Source: Nocardia sp. BMG111209
Lineage (GTDB): Bacteria; Actinomycetota; Actinomycetes; Mycobacteriales; Mycobacteriaceae
Reading direction: 5' to 3'
Assembly: GCF_000381925.1 (NCBI RefSeq)
Contig: NZ_KB907309.1
Location: forward strand, 620,001-684,000
Length of the DNA stretch: 64,000 bases
The notes beneath the pieces were generated by a model that ran no database searches, was not told the origin of the DNA, and saw nothing but the letters and a program-made list of their open reading frames with translations. This document shows, piece after piece, positions 8,825 through 19,102 of the stretch. The position numbers were made by a program, and so were the translations under genes. How positions within the stretch are numbered: the first letter of the stretch is position 1; every line of letters begins with the position of its first letter.

Positions 8825-10234
8825 TCACTGATCGACCGCCTCCACATACGGTTCGGCGGACCGTTTCGGCAGTCCGCTGAGAGCCAGTGCGGACCGCACG
8901 CTCACCGCCTCCCGGACGGTGATGGACAGGCCCGTGCGGTCGAGCCCCGGCGGTACCAGCGCCTCGGTGAAACCGAGCCGCTCGGCCTCGGCCAGCCGGC
9001 GCCGCAACCCGGTGACCGGCCGCACCTCACCGGCCAGCCCCACCTCGCCGAGGATGACCATGCCCTCGCGCAGCGGCGCGTCCCGCACGGCACTGGTGAT
9101 GGCGAGCGCGACCGCCAGATCGGCGGCCGGTTCGACCAGCCGCATCCCGCCGACGGTGGCCGCGTAGACGTCGTGCTTGCCCAGATAGACCCCGCAACGG
9201 CTCTGCAGCACGGCCAGCACCATCGACACCCGGTTGTAGTCCAGGCCGGACACCGCCCGGCGGGGAGCGGGTACCTGGGTGTGCACGGTGAGACCCTGCA
9301 CCTCGCCGAGCAGCGGCCGTTTGCCGTCCATCGCCACCGTGACGGCGGTGCCGGGCACCATACCGGTGCGGTGGTGCAGGAACAGCCCCGACGGATCGGA
9401 GACGCAGACGATGCCGTCCTCGTGCAGTTCGAAGCAGCCGACCTCGTCGGCGCTGCCGAACCGGTTCTTCACGCCGCGGACCATGCGCAGCGTGGAGTGT
9501 TTGTCGCCCTCGAACTGCAACACCACGTCGACGAGGTGTTCCAGCGTGCGGGGACCGGCGACGTTGCCGTCCTTGGTGACATGGCCGACCAGCAGTACGG
9601 CGATACCGCTGGCCTTGGCCAGCGAGGTGAGCGCCGCGGTGACCGTGCGCACCTGGGTGACGCCGCCGATGACACCGTCGGCGTCGGCGGCCAGCATGGT
9701 CTGCACCGAGTCGACCACCAGCAGCGTCGGCCGCACCTGCTCGACATGCCCGAGCACGGTAGCCAGATCGGATTCGGCGGCGAGGTAGACGCGCTCGTGC
9801 ACGGCCCCGGTACGGTCGGCGCGCAGCCGCACCTGACCGGCCGATTCCTCGGCCGTCACATACAGTGCGCGCTCCTCGTGCCGCCGGGCCCACTGATGGG
9901 CGACCTCGAGCAGCAGCGTCGACTTGCCCACCCCGGGTTCACCGGACAGCAGCACGACCGAACCGGCCACGATGCCACCGCCGAGGACCCGGTCGAGTTC
10001 GGGGACGCCGGTCTGACGCGCCCGGGTGTGCTGCGAGTCGATCGTGGACAGCGGGGCGGCCGCGGTGGACGGCAGCAGCGCCCGCCGGCCCGCGGGCGCA
10101 CCCGCGGGGGTCGAGGGCGCCGCCGCGGCCTCCTCGATGGACCCCCACGCCCCGCAAGCCGGACATCTACCCACCCATTTGGCAACCTCGTGGCTGCACG
10201 CGGAGCACCGGAACAGCGATTTCACCTTGGCCAC
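8825..10234 (-). CDS. radA: DNA repair protein RadA
   Basis: 469 residues from a GTG at 10234, chosen because family members begin just before the zinc finger; the open frame runs on to 10300. Seen: a Cys4 zinc finger (10, 13, 24, 27), Walker A GEPGVGKST, the RadA-specific KNRFGS motif and a C-terminal Lon-like domain. RadA is a RecA-like ATPase processing recombination intermediates. In most actinobacteria disA follows radA; here the space downstream is taken by the convergent Rv3587c-like gene. Confidence 0.93.
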   Translation of the reverse strand: MAKVKSLFRCSACSHEVAKWVGRCPACGAWGSIEEAAAAPSTPAGAPAGRRALLPSTAAAPLSTIDSQHTRARQTGVPELDRVLGGGIVAGSVVLLSGEPGVGKSTLLLEVAHQWARRHEERALYVTAEESAGQVRLRADRTGAVHERVYLAAESDLATVLGHVEQVRPTLLVVDSVQTMLAADADGVIGGVTQVRTVTAALTSLAKASGIAVLLVGHVTKDGNVAGPRTLEHLVDVVLQFEGDKHSTLRMVRGVKNRFGSADEVGCFELHEDGIVCVSDPSGLFLHHRTGMVPGTAVTVAMDGKRPLLGEVQGLTVHTQVPAPRRAVSGLDYNRVSMVLAVLQSRCGVYLGKHDVYAATVGGMRLVEPAADLAVALAITSAVRDAPLREGMVILGEVGLAGEVRPVTGLRRRLAEAERLGFTEALVPPGLDRTGLSITVREAVSVRSALALSGLPKRSAEPYVEAVDQ

Positions 10235-10349
10235 GGCAGGGAGCCTAGGCGGTGGATCCGACAGATTCGGCCGACACAGCCCGGTAGTAGCGGTGAGCAC
10301 CGCTCAGTGGTGCCGGTGAGCACCACTCAACGGTTGCCCGAGCGCACGC

Positions 10350-11018
10350 TCAGTGTTGCTCGGCGGCCTGGTCGCGGTTGGAGCCGGCGTCGACCGGGAC
10401 GTTCACCAGGACGGTGCCGTTGTCCTTGAAGTTGAAGGTGACCGGGTAGGTCAGGCCGGGCGTGATGTCCTTGGTGAGGCCGGTGATCTCGACCAGGACC
10501 GTACGGTTCTCGGTGTTCGCCTCGGCGGACGGCTTCGCGGCCGCGGCCGGGGCGCTCGTGGTGGCGGAGGCGCCCGCGGTGCTGCTCGCGGCGGCGCCCG
10601 CGGTCGGGGTGGCCGACGCGCTGGAGCTCGCGGCGGGGGTCGCGCCGGCGTGACCGGCCTCCGGGCCCGCGGCGACCAGCGCCTGCAGCGGCGGCAGTTC
10701 GGGGGTGGCCGGGGAGATGCGCACCGCGCCGAGGTCGGTGGTGATGCTGGTGAGCTCGTCCGGCGCCGCTCCGCTGCCGTTGACGGCGCTGAAGGCGAGA
10801 ACGGCCTTGCCGCCCTTGGCGTTCGTGTACTCCTCCGAGCCGGGCAGCAGGATTCGGACATTGCGCAACGAGACCTTGCCCACGTTCGCGCTGTTGCCGT
10901 TGACGGCGGAAACCTGGGACGCGGTCTGCGAGAGCTGACCGGCGCCGCAACCCGACAACACGAGCGCCGCACCGGCGGCGAGCGCAGCAATGGCGGTGGT
11001 GGCTTTCAGGGCAGTCAC
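10350..11018 (-). CDS. lpqE: LpqE-like lipoprotein
   Basis: 222 residues. The signal peptide ends in LSGC with lipidated Cys24. The mature domain (about 40-110 and 165-215) resembles the PCuAC/DUF461-like fold of mycobacterial LpqE, interrupted by an Ala/Ser/Thr-rich insert (about 120-165). It lies between radA and carD, as lpqE (Rv3584) does in M. tuberculosis. A periplasmic-side role, perhaps metal-related, is only an inference. Confidence 0.8.
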   Translation of the reverse strand: MTALKATTAIAALAAGAALVLSGCGAGQLSQTASQVSAVNGNSANVGKVSLRNVRILLPGSEEYTNAKGGKAVLAFSAVNGSGAAPDELTSITTDLGAVRISPATPELPPLQALVAAGPEAGHAGATPAASSSASATPTAGAAASSTAGASATTSAPAAAAKPSAEANTENRTVLVEITGLTKDITPGLTYPVTFNFKDNGTVLVNVPVDAGSNRDQAAEQH

Positions 11019-11129
11019 GGGATGTCCTCCATGTCGACCGGTTCACTCCACGATGGAGAGTAGTAGTAGGGAGCGTAGTAGTTCTGTCCCCACTCCCCGC
11101 GCCGACCCCGGGGAGTGTTGCGCGTCACG

Positions 11130-11145
11130 CCTACTCGCCCGTAAC
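11130..11145. promoter_or_regulatory. 16-bp motif CCTACTCGCCCGTAAC between lpqE and carD
   Basis: Same 16 bases as at 58840. It lies 112 bp upstream of lpqE and 143 bp upstream of carD. Shared by two divergent intergenic spaces; binding protein unknown. Confidence 0.4.
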
Positions 11146-11257
11146 CCTTTCTCGCACAACGAGATGCACACGACGCTCGTTCTGTCAACCCCCAGGGCCC
11201 TGCTGTTGTGGCCCTGACCTGCGTCGTTGATCGCGCCGTTACCGAGTCGCATGTTAA

Positions 11258-11776
<519 letters not shown>

Positions 11777-11778
11777 TC

Positions 11779-12501
11779 GTGAATACGCCACACGTTCGTG
11801 TCGTGGCGTTGGTACCTGCCGCCGGTCGAGGCGTGCGTTTGGGCGAAGGGCTGCCCAAAGCGTTCGTCGAGATCGGCGGCAGTACCATGCTCGCCCTCGC
11901 AACAGACGGTTTGATCGCGTCCGGGGTCATCGACCACATCGTGATCATGGTGCCCGCCGACCTCATCGATACCACTCGTGCCCTGGTCCCGGTCGGTTCG
12001 GTGCCGATCAGCGTCGTGACCGGCGGTGCCGAGCGCACCGATTCGGTCCGCGCCGGCCTCGCCGCCGCGCCCGAGGCCACCCATGTTCTCGTGCACGACG
12101 CCGCCCGCGCCCTGACGCCGCCGGATCTGATCGCCCGGGTGGTGGCCGAGCTGCGCGCCGGTCATCCCGCGGTGGTGCCCGGCCTGCCGGTGACCGACAC
12201 GATCAAGTCGATCGATCCGGCCGGTGCGGTGACCGGCACACCCGACCGCACCCTGTTGCGCGCCATCCAGACCCCGCAGGGTTTCGACGTACGGCTGCTG
12301 CGCGAGGCGCACGCACTGCTCGACACGCCCGGGGTTGATAACGACCGTCCCACGATCACCGACGATGCCGGTCTGGTCGAACTGCTCGGCGTCCCGGTCC
12401 GGGTGATCCCCGGCGATCCGCGCGCCTTCAAGATCACCACACCGCTGGACCTGCATCTGGCCCGCACCCTGTGCGCCGGCCCCGAGGCGGTGATCCGGTG
12501 A
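11779..12501 (+). CDS. ispD: 2-C-methyl-D-erythritol 4-phosphate cytidylyltransferase IspD
   Basis: 240 residues, GTG start 2 nt after the carD stop. The CTP-binding glycine-rich loop is [17 protein letters not shown] (residues about 13-29), with the VHDAARAL motif typical of IspD and a C-terminal [13 protein letters not shown] signature. It makes CDP-methylerythritol in the MEP pathway of isoprenoid synthesis. It overlaps ispF by 4 bp, so the two steps are co-expressed. Confidence 0.95.
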   Translation: MNTPHVRVVALVPAAGRGVRLGEGLPKAFVEIGGSTMLALATDGLIASGVIDHIVIMVPADLIDTTRALVPVGSVPISVVTGGAERTDSVRAGLAAAPEATHVLVHDAARALTPPDLIARVVAELRAGHPAVVPGLPVTDTIKSIDPAGAVTGTPDRTLLRAIQTPQGFDVRLLREAHALLDTPGVDNDRPTITDDAGLVELLGVPVRVIPGDPRAFKITTPLDLHLARTLCAGPEAVIR

Positions 12502-13019
12502 CGATCGAGAACTCCCCCGCGAACACCGTCCCCGATATGCGGGTCGGGCTCGGTACCGATGTGCACCCCGTCGAGCCAGGCCGTCCCTGCTGGATGGCGG
12601 GCCTGCTGTTCGACGATGCCGACGGCTGCGCCGGGCACTCCGACGGTGACGTGGCGGCGCACGCGCTCTGCGACGCCCTGCTCTCGGCCGCCGGCCTCGG
12701 CGATGTCGGCGGCGTGTTCGGCGTGGGCCGGCCGGAATGGGCCGGTGTGTCCGGGGCGGCCATGCTGAAAGAGGTCGTGCGGCTGCTCGGCGAGTCCGGA
12801 TTCACGGTCGTCAACGCGGCCGTCCAGGTCGTCGGGAATCGGCCGAAGATCGGCCCGCGCCGCGCCGAGGCGCAGCGGGTGCTCGGCGAACTGCTCGGGG
12901 CGCCGGTCTCGGTATCCGGGACCACCACCGACGGTCTCGGTCTGACGGGTCGCGGCGAGGGTGTGGCGGCGATCGCCACCGCGCTGCTGTATCGCTGTAG
13001 CCAGGCGGCGCGAGCGTAG
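12498..13019 (+). CDS. ispF: 2-C-methyl-D-erythritol 2,4-cyclodiphosphate synthase IspF
   Basis: 173 residues from the GTG overlapping the ispD stop (GTGA); an internal ATG at 12537 would give 160 residues, nearer the M. tuberculosis length. Metal ligands DVH (in GTDVHPVE) and the H of GHSDGDV are present, as is the [12 protein letters not shown] segment ([14 protein letters not shown]). It forms the cyclodiphosphate intermediate of the MEP pathway as a trimer. Confidence 0.94.
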   Translation: MTIENSPANTVPDMRVGLGTDVHPVEPGRPCWMAGLLFDDADGCAGHSDGDVAAHALCDALLSAAGLGDVGGVFGVGRPEWAGVSGAAMLKEVVRLLGESGFTVVNAAVQVVGNRPKIGPRRAEAQRVLGELLGAPVSVSGTTTDGLGLTGRGEGVAAIATALLYRCSQAARA

Positions 13020-13167
13020 TTCCGAAGGGGTCCGCCGCGCTGCCGATGGTGTACGCGGCCCACTTCCGGCCGCCCCCGCCGCGGCGCCGACAAGGGCGCC
13101 TTCGCGATACTTGACAAAACCCCTCCACCGGTTCTCTGGAAAAAACCTCACAGTAGGATGGCCTGTC

Positions 13168-14565
13168 GTGACTCTGCGCCTGTTCGACACCGAGACGCGG
13201 ACCCTGCGCGATTTCGCGCCCTTGGTCCCCGGCCACGTTTCGGTGTACCTGTGTGGCGCCACCGTGCAGGGCGAACCCCACATCGGCCATGTCCGCAGCG
13301 GAGTCGCGTTCGACGTGCTCCGGCGCTGGCTCGCCGCCAACGGCTACGACGTGGCCTTCGTCCGCAACGTCACCGATATCGACGACAAGATTCTGACCAA
13401 GGCCGCCGCCAACGACCGCCCCTGGTGGGAGTGGGCCGCGACCCACGAGCGCGCCTTCGACCGCGCCTACGAGGCGCTCGGCGTGCTGCCGCCCTCGGTG
13501 GAACCCCGTGCCACCGGCCACATCACGCAGATGGTCGACCTGATGGAACGGTTGATCGAGCGCGGCCACGCGTACGCCTCCGAGGGCAACGTGTATTTCG
13601 ACGTCCGCAGCTATCCGGAATACGGTTCGCTGTCCGGGCATCGGCTCGAGGATGTGCACCAAGGCGAGAGCGCGGGCACCGGCAAGCGCGACCCGCGCGA
13701 CTTCACGCTCTGGAAGGCCGCCAAACCCGGCGAGCCCACTTGGCCCTCGCCCTGGGGTCCGGGCCGGCCCGGCTGGCATCTGGAATGCTCGGCGATGGCC
13801 GAGTTCTACCTCGGCGCCGAATTCGACATCCACTGCGGCGGTATGGATCTGGTGTTCCCGCACCACGAGAACGAGATCGCCCAATCGCGCGCGGCCGGGG
13901 ACGGATTCGCCCGATACTGGCTGCACAACGGCTGGGTGACCCTCGGCGGCGAGAAGATGTCCAAATCGCTGGGCAACACGCTGTCCGTGCCCAATGTGCT
14001 GAAGCAGGTGCGGGCCGTCGAACTGCGGTACTACCTTGGCAGCGCGCACTTCAGCTCGATGCTGGAGTATTCGGATCAGGCGCTGCGCGATGCCGCCGCG
14101 ACCTATCAGCGGCTCGAGGCCTTCGTGCAGCGGGTGGTGGAGCGCAGCGGTGCAGTGCCGGTCGGCAAGTGGACCGACGCCTTCGCCGAGGCGCTCGACG
14201 ACAATCTCGGAATTCCCAAGGCGCTGGCCGAGATTCACCGGGTGGTGCACGAGGGCAACACCGCGCTGGGCTCCGGCTCCATCGACACCGCGCGGGAACT
14301 GGCCGGGCAGGTCCGGGCCATGCTGGGCATTCTCGGCGTCGACCCGCTGGATTCGCACTGGGTCGCCCCGCAGGATTCCTCGGCGGCGCTGGACGCGCTC
14401 GACGTACTGATCCGGGCGGAACTGCAACGGCGGCAGCAGGCCCGTACCGAAAAGGACTGGGCCACCGCCGATGCCGTGCGAGATCGGCTGAAGACGGCCG
14501 GCATCGAGGTCACCGACACCCCGAGCGGCCCGGAATGGGCACTCGGCAAACAGGAGGGGATCTAG
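13168..14565 (+). CDS. cysS: Cysteinyl-tRNA synthetase
   Basis: 465 residues, class I synthetase with HIGH-type signature [14 protein letters not shown] at about 266-270 and zinc-site residues including Cys28 (LCGATV) and the C/H/E of LECSAMAEF and HHENE. The GTG at 13168 gives [11 protein letters not shown], the normal family N-terminus, although the frame is open to 12961. It has a C-terminal DALR/anticodon region. The stop abuts rlmB. The 148-bp leader shows no clear T-box. Confidence 0.94.
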   Translation: MTLRLFDTETRTLRDFAPLVPGHVSVYLCGATVQGEPHIGHVRSGVAFDVLRRWLAANGYDVAFVRNVTDIDDKILTKAAANDRPWWEWAATHERAFDRAYEALGVLPPSVEPRATGHITQMVDLMERLIERGHAYASEGNVYFDVRSYPEYGSLSGHRLEDVHQGESAGTGKRDPRDFTLWKAAKPGEPTWPSPWGPGRPGWHLECSAMAEFYLGAEFDIHCGGMDLVFPHHENEIAQSRAAGDGFARYWLHNGWVTLGGEKMSKSLGNTLSVPNVLKQVRAVELRYYLGSAHFSSMLEYSDQALRDAAATYQRLEAFVQRVVERSGAVPVGKWTDAFAEALDDNLGIPKALAEIHRVVHEGNTALGSGSIDTARELAGQVRAMLGILGVDPLDSHWVAPQDSSAALDALDVLIRAELQRRQQARTEKDWATADAVRDRLKTAGIEVTDTPSGPEWALGKQEGI

Positions 14566-15522
14566 ATGGCAGGCAACTCCCAGCGCAAGGGCGCGATCCG
14601 CAAGACCGGCAGCAAGAAGGGCGCGGTCGTCGGTTCCGGCGGCCGGCGGCGTCGCGGCCTGGAGGGCAAGGGTGCGACCCCGCCCGCGCACATGCGGCCG
14701 AAACATCCCGCCGCGAAGCGGGCCGCGGTGGCCGCCAAACAGGCCGCGCGGCCCGGCCGGCCGGCCGGGCGCAAGCAGGAGGACGGCCCGGAACTGGTCC
14801 TCGGCCGCAATCCGGTCGTCGAATGCCTGCGGGCCGGGGTACCGGCGACCGCGCTGTACGTGGCGGTGGGCACCGAGAACGACGAGCGCCTCACCGAATC
14901 GGTGAAACTCGCGGCGGACGAGGGCATCTCGATCCTGGAGGTGCCGCGCGGCGATCTGGATCGCCTGAGCAGCAACGGTTTACACCAGGGCCTCGCGCTG
15001 CAGGTGCCGCCGTATCGCTATCAGCATCCGCAGGATCTGCTCGAATCCGCCCTGCGCTCCGGCACTCCCCCGCTGCTGGTGGCCCTGGACAACATCTCCG
15101 ATCCGCGCAATCTCGGCGCGGTGATCCGCTCGGTGGCGGCCTTCGGCGGGCACGGGGTGCTGATCCCGCAGCGGCGCAGCGCCAGCGTGACCGCGGTGGC
15201 GTGGCGCACCAGCGCCGGCGCCGCGGCCCGGCTCCCGGTGGCGCGCGCGACGAATCTCACTCGGACACTGAAGGAATGGGCCGACGCCGGCTTGCAGGTG
15301 GTCGGCCTGGACGCCGGTGGCGACACCACTCTGGACGAATTCGACGGCAGCACACCGACGGTCGTGGTGGTCGGCTCCGAGGGCAAGGGACTGTCGCGGC
15401 TGGTGCGGGAGACCTGCGACCGCATTCTGAGCATTCCGATGGCCGGGCCGGTGGAATCGCTGAACGCCTCCGTCGCGGCCGGCGTGGTGCTCGCCGATAT
15501 CGCCCGCCGCCGGCGCGGCTGA
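14566..15522 (+). CDS. rlmB: 23S rRNA 2'-O-ribose methyltransferase, TrmH/RlmB family
   Basis: 318 residues; the ATG immediately follows the cysS stop. A basic, Gly/Lys-rich tail (1-75) precedes the SpoU substrate-binding domain ([12 protein letters not shown]) and the knotted SPOUT methyltransferase domain with motifs [23 protein letters not shown] and [17 protein letters not shown]. It would methylate a ribose in 23S rRNA, equivalent to G2251 in E. coli. It corresponds to Rv3579c, downstream of cysS in mycobacteria. Confidence 0.92.
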   Translation: MAGNSQRKGAIRKTGSKKGAVVGSGGRRRRGLEGKGATPPAHMRPKHPAAKRAAVAAKQAARPGRPAGRKQEDGPELVLGRNPVVECLRAGVPATALYVAVGTENDERLTESVKLAADEGISILEVPRGDLDRLSSNGLHQGLALQVPPYRYQHPQDLLESALRSGTPPLLVALDNISDPRNLGAVIRSVAAFGGHGVLIPQRRSASVTAVAWRTSAGAAARLPVARATNLTRTLKEWADAGLQVVGLDAGGDTTLDEFDGSTPTVVVVGSEGKGLSRLVRETCDRILSIPMAGPVESLNASVAAGVVLADIARRRRG

Positions 15523-15615
15523 GCCGACCGGCTCCGCCGCGCCCGAGATCGACCGACTCGCCTGATCCGCACCGGATTCGGCGAGAATCGGCTCTGCCCC
15601 CATAGAATCGATGGG

Positions 15616-15924
15616 GTGGCCATGTGGAATGACGCGCCCTTCTACGGGGGGCTACCCGAGGAACCGCCCGGTTCGCCGGTCGAGCACCCGCACGCGACGA
15701 CGGTGCTGCTCCTCGGGGCGCTGAGCGTGTTGTGTTGCGGCGCACTGGGTCCGGTGGCCTGGGTGATGGGCAAGCAGGCGCTGACGCAGATCGACCGGTC
15801 CTACGGCGGTCTGGGCGGCCGGTCACAGGTGCTGGTGGGTTACATCCTCGGCGTGGTCGGCACCGCGCTGATGGTCATCACGGCCATCATGTTCGTGCTG
15901 ATCATGCTCGGCGGCAACGCCTGA
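15616..15924 (+). CDS. Small DUF4190-type membrane protein
   Basis: 102 residues, GTG start. Two membrane segments (about 29-50 and 75-98) flank a short loop with GKQALTQIDRSYGGLGGRS, the pattern of DUF4190 proteins, which are common and uncharacterised in actinobacteria. The N-terminus is Pro/Glu-rich. It follows rlmB by 93 bp on the same strand and may be a separate unit. Confidence 0.75.
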   Translation: MAMWNDAPFYGGLPEEPPGSPVEHPHATTVLLLGALSVLCCGALGPVAWVMGKQALTQIDRSYGGLGGRSQVLVGYILGVVGTALMVITAIMFVLIMLGGNA

Positions 15925-15967
15925 GCCGAGGCGCTCGCCCGGCGTGCGGATCGGATCGGGTTGCGGC

Positions 15968-16792
15968 TCAATCCAGTCCGGGCGGTTCCGGTTCACCGGA
16001 CAGGCCGGTCTCCGACCATTCGGTCGCCGGCCATTCCCCGGCGACACTGCCGCTCCACTTCGGCTGACGCCGATCCCGCAGTGCCGCAATGCCTTCGCCG
16101 CCGTCGACACTCTCCGCGACATAGGCGGTCAGCTCGGACTCCAGGCGGCCGACCGTCTCCGGGCTCATGCCGAGCCCTTCCCACATCAGCCGCTTCGACA
16201 GCGCCATCGGCAGCGGCGCGGACCCGCCGACCAGATCGTGCGCGACGGCCAGGGCCGTGGGCAGTACCTCGCCGGCCGGGAGACAGGAGTTGGCCAGGCC
16301 CATCGCCTGCGCCTCCTCGCCGTCGAAAGTCCGGCCGGTGAGCATGATGTCGGCGGCATTGGCCATACCGACCAGCCGCGGCAGCGTCCAGTGCGCGTAG
16401 CCGTCGGCCAGCGCCGCGCGACGCACCTGGTTCAGTCCGTAGACGGCGTCGCGGGCCATGTAGCGGAGGTCGCACTGCAGGGCCAGCGCGAGCCCGATGC
16501 CGACGGCGTGGCCGTTGACCGCCGCGATCACCGGCTTCCGGATCCGCCACGGCGGCGGATCGATGGTGGCGCTGACCTCGCCGATCCGGTTGGAGAGGTC
16601 CGCGCCGGCGCAGAAGGCGGGCGGCGTACCCGTGATGACCACGGCCCGGATCACGTCCTCGCTGTCGCAGCGGCGCAAGGCGGTGCCGAGTTCGGTGGCC
16701 ATCGTCGGCGTGAAGGCGTTCTGCTGGGCCGGCCGGTGGAGCGTGAGCACAGCGATTCCGGCGGACACATCGACGTGCAATTCCGAACTCAT
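15968..16792 (-). CDS. Crotonase-fold protein lacking both hydratase glutamates
   Basis: 274 residues, enoyl-CoA hydratase/isomerase superfamily: oxyanion-hole segments FCAGADLS and the region GIGLALALQCD. Aligned by eye with mitochondrial enoyl-CoA hydratase, the Glu144 position is Ala (GLALAL) and the Glu164 position is Gln (YGLNQVRR). It is therefore probably not a classical hydratase; isomerase, hydrolase or other acyl-CoA chemistry is more likely. It lies downstream of an acyl-CoA dehydrogenase on the same strand, separated by 176 bp with a hairpin, so it may be its own unit. Confidence 0.82.
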   Translation of the reverse strand: MSSELHVDVSAGIAVLTLHRPAQQNAFTPTMATELGTALRRCDSEDVIRAVVITGTPPAFCAGADLSNRIGEVSATIDPPPWRIRKPVIAAVNGHAVGIGLALALQCDLRYMARDAVYGLNQVRRAALADGYAHWTLPRLVGMANAADIMLTGRTFDGEEAQAMGLANSCLPAGEVLPTALAVAHDLVGGSAPLPMALSKRLMWEGLGMSPETVGRLESELTAYVAESVDGGEGIAALRDRRQPKWSGSVAGEWPATEWSETGLSGEPEPPGLD

Positions 16793-16816
16793 GCGACTCG
16801 TTCCTAGCTGTGACAG

Positions 16817-16836
16817 GCCCGGCGCCGACGCCGGGC
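16817..16836 (-). terminator. GCCCGGCG-CCGA-CGCCGGGC hairpin
   Basis: Perfect 8-bp stem with a 4-nt loop in the space between the acyl-CoA dehydrogenase stop (16969) and the crotonase start (16792), both on the minus strand. It could end the dehydrogenase transcript or sit in the crotonase leader. Confidence 0.45.
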
Positions 16837-16968
16837 GACAATCCGCTCACGGCGCACCGACCTGATCGGCCCGGCGGCACCGCCACCGAGCAGAACACAC
16901 GCATGATCCCCGGCGCAACCGGGTGCTCGATTATGACGAGTTCGGGCCTTCTCCGAAACCCCTCGAGG

Positions 16969-18153
16969 TCAGCCGAGCACCTTTCGGCCGATGGCCCATT
17001 TGTGCACCTCGGTCGGACCGTCGTAGAGACGGAAGGCTCGCATATCGCGGAAAATCATCTCGACCACGGTCTCGTCGCTGATCCCGATGCCGCCGAGCAC
17101 CTGTACGCAGCGGTCGGCGACCTTGAACAGCTCCTCGGAGACGAAGGATTTGGCCATCGAGCTCTCGTGCCGGGCCCGCTCGCCCTGATCCATCAGCCAG
17201 CACGCGTGCCAGATGGTGAGGCGGCACTGGTGCAGCGCGACCTCGTTGTCCGCCAACAGGAACGACACACCCTCGTGCTCGCCGATCGGACGGCCGAAGG
17301 CGGTGCGGGTGCGGGCGTGTTCGACGGCGATGTGCTGTGCCCGTTCGGCCGCGCCGAGCCAGCGCATGCAGTGGGTCAGCCGGGCCGGGGCCAGCCGCAG
17401 CTGCGCGTAGCGCAGGGCCTGCCCGGCCTCGCCGAGCAGCGCCTCCTTCGGCAGGGTGAGGTCGTCGAACCGGACGACGCCGTGGCCGCCGACGTAGTTG
17501 CGGTCCATCGTGTTCATGGTCCGCTCGATGACGATGCCGGGCTGCCCGCCGTCGGTCAGGAACAGCGTCGGCCCCTCCGGGAGGTACGGATTGGCCGCGA
17601 GCCGGGCCATGATGATCCAGCTGACCGCGCCGTCGGCCCCGGTGATCAGCCATTTGCGGCCGTTCACCGTGAAACGTTCGCCGTCGAAGGTGGCGGCGGT
17701 GGACAGCTGGCCGGGATCCGAGCCCGCGCCGCCGGGTTCGGTCATCGCGAAGACCGAGCGCTGGCGGCCGTCGATCAGCGGCGCGAGATGCTGATCCACC
17801 TGCTGCGGATTCGCCACCTTCGACAGCAGGAACATGTTGCCCTCGTCGGGGGCGGCGCAGTTCATCGCGACCGGGCCGAGGGTGGACCAGCCCGCCGCCT
17901 CGTACAGCACCGCCTGCTCGACGTGGGTCAGGCTGCGGCCACCCAGGCCCGCCCCGCCCAGTTCGACCGGAGCCTGGATGGTCAGCAGCTTCTCCGCGCG
18001 CGCCAGCTCGACGAGTTCCTGCCGCAGGTCGTCGTTCGGCCCGTGCGAGGTGAGCCGGGGGTCGCGCTCGTAGGGGACGATCTTGTCGATGACGAACCGG
18101 CGAATCCGGTCACGTTCGGCGGCCAGCTCGGCGGGAATCGCGAAGTCGATCAT
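16969..18153 (-). CDS. Acyl-CoA dehydrogenase
   Basis: 394 residues, full-length flavoprotein of the ACAD10/11-like branch: the FAD-binding segment FAMTEPGGAGSDPGQL, WLITGADGAVSW, the arginine-rich RTRTAFGRPIGEHEG and the C-terminal YDGPTEVHKWAIGRKVLG. It catalyses alpha,beta-dehydrogenation of an acyl-CoA; the substrate cannot be read from sequence. An alpha/beta hydrolase gene lies 83 bp upstream on the same strand. No KstR box was noticed in front of it. Confidence 0.9.
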   Translation of the reverse strand: MIDFAIPAELAAERDRIRRFVIDKIVPYERDPRLTSHGPNDDLRQELVELARAEKLLTIQAPVELGGAGLGGRSLTHVEQAVLYEAAGWSTLGPVAMNCAAPDEGNMFLLSKVANPQQVDQHLAPLIDGRQRSVFAMTEPGGAGSDPGQLSTAATFDGERFTVNGRKWLITGADGAVSWIIMARLAANPYLPEGPTLFLTDGGQPGIVIERTMNTMDRNYVGGHGVVRFDDLTLPKEALLGEAGQALRYAQLRLAPARLTHCMRWLGAAERAQHIAVEHARTRTAFGRPIGEHEGVSFLLADNEVALHQCRLTIWHACWLMDQGERARHESSMAKSFVSEELFKVADRCVQVLGGIGISDETVVEMIFRDMRAFRLYDGPTEVHKWAIGRKVLG

Positions 18154-18236
18154 CGTTGGTCACCTTTGTGCTCGAGGGGCGCGGCGCGTGTGCCCGAGCA
18201 TACGGTCCCGCCCCAGGAGTGTGAAGGCGGGTGCCA

Positions 18237-18977
18237 TCACTCGAGATCGCGGAGGAAGGCCGACACCTCGGCCCGGTAGGCGGCGGGCCGGTCGTCGTGC
18301 ACGAGGTGACCGGCGCCGGGCACGACCACGTACCGGGCATCCGGGTGGCGGCGGGCCATCTCGCGCATCTGCCCCGGTGGCGTGATGGTGTACTCGCCCT
18401 CGATCAGCAGCGCGGGGGCCCGGACCGCATCCCATTGCGCCCAGAAGTCGCGGGTGCCCCACTCCTCGGAGATGTCGCGGAAGGTGGTGACGGCTCCGTG
18501 CAGGCGATAGCCGTCCGGACCCGCGGTGAAGGAGTTCAGGAAGTACCGGCCGGCCACCGGGCCGAAATAGTCCAGCACCGCGTCGGCGTCGGGGAACGGT
18601 TGCGGCCAGGCATTCACCATGGCCGCCCAGTCGCTCGCGGTGCGGCCGCGGAAATCGGGGGCCATATCCTCGACCACCAGCGCGCGCACCCGCTCCGGAT
18701 GCTGTGCGGCGAACATCCAGCCGTGCAGGCCACCCATGGAATGGCCGATGACCACGAGCGGTCCGGGGAGCGCGGCGGTGGCGGTCGCCAGATCGGCCAC
18801 GAACGCCTCCGTGCTCAGGACCGGCGGCGCGGCGCGGCCGTGCCCGGCGGCGTCGAAGGTGTAGAGGTGGCCGAAGTCGCGCAGCCAGTCCACCTGCGTG
18901 TCCCAGGTGCGGGCACTGCCCATCAGACCGTGCAACAGCAGGATCGGCGCACCCTCGCCACCCTCGTCGTGCAACAT
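18237..18977 (-). CDS. Alpha/beta hydrolase, Rv3591c-like
   Basis: 246 residues from the ATG at 18977, preceded by an AGGAGG core at 18994-18989 with an 11-nt gap; a GTG at 19004 is the alternative, but then AGGAGG would be inside the gene. Alpha/beta-hydrolase features: HGLMGSARTWD oxyanion loop, nucleophile elbow GHSMGG and a late GAGHLVHDD histidine. The substrate is unknown. Divergent placement next to mhuD copies the Rv3591c-Rv3592 pair of M. tuberculosis. Confidence 0.85.
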   Translation of the reverse strand: MLHDEGGEGAPILLLHGLMGSARTWDTQVDWLRDFGHLYTFDAAGHGRAAPPVLSTEAFVADLATATAALPGPLVVIGHSMGGLHGWMFAAQHPERVRALVVEDMAPDFRGRTASDWAAMVNAWPQPFPDADAVLDYFGPVAGRYFLNSFTAGPDGYRLHGAVTTFRDISEEWGTRDFWAQWDAVRAPALLIEGEYTITPPGQMREMARRHPDARYVVVPGAGHLVHDDRPAAYRAEVSAFLRDLE

Positions 18978-19102
18978 CGACCGGCTCGCCTCCTCGCGCT
19001 CCACCCTTGCGACTCGGCCGAGCGTAACCGCCGGACCGGGCCCGGCGCCGGTGACCGGGGGTCGCGGATCCGCCCGGCGGCGACGCGGGCCAGAATTGGG
19101 TT

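Noticed and set aside
10235..10300. 22-residue N-terminal extension of RadA
   Set aside because: The zinc finger must be near the N-terminus in the family; the extension is Pro/Thr-rich without a ribosome site.
13020..13167. T-box or promoter upstream of cysS (TTGACA at about 13110)
   Set aside because: No suitably spaced -10, no T-box stem or specifier could be traced, and the gene probably reads from the carD operon.
16785..16806. KstR-like site before the crotonase gene (AGGAACGAGTCGCA)
   Set aside because: The right half lacks GTT, so it does not fit TNNAACNNGTTNNA.
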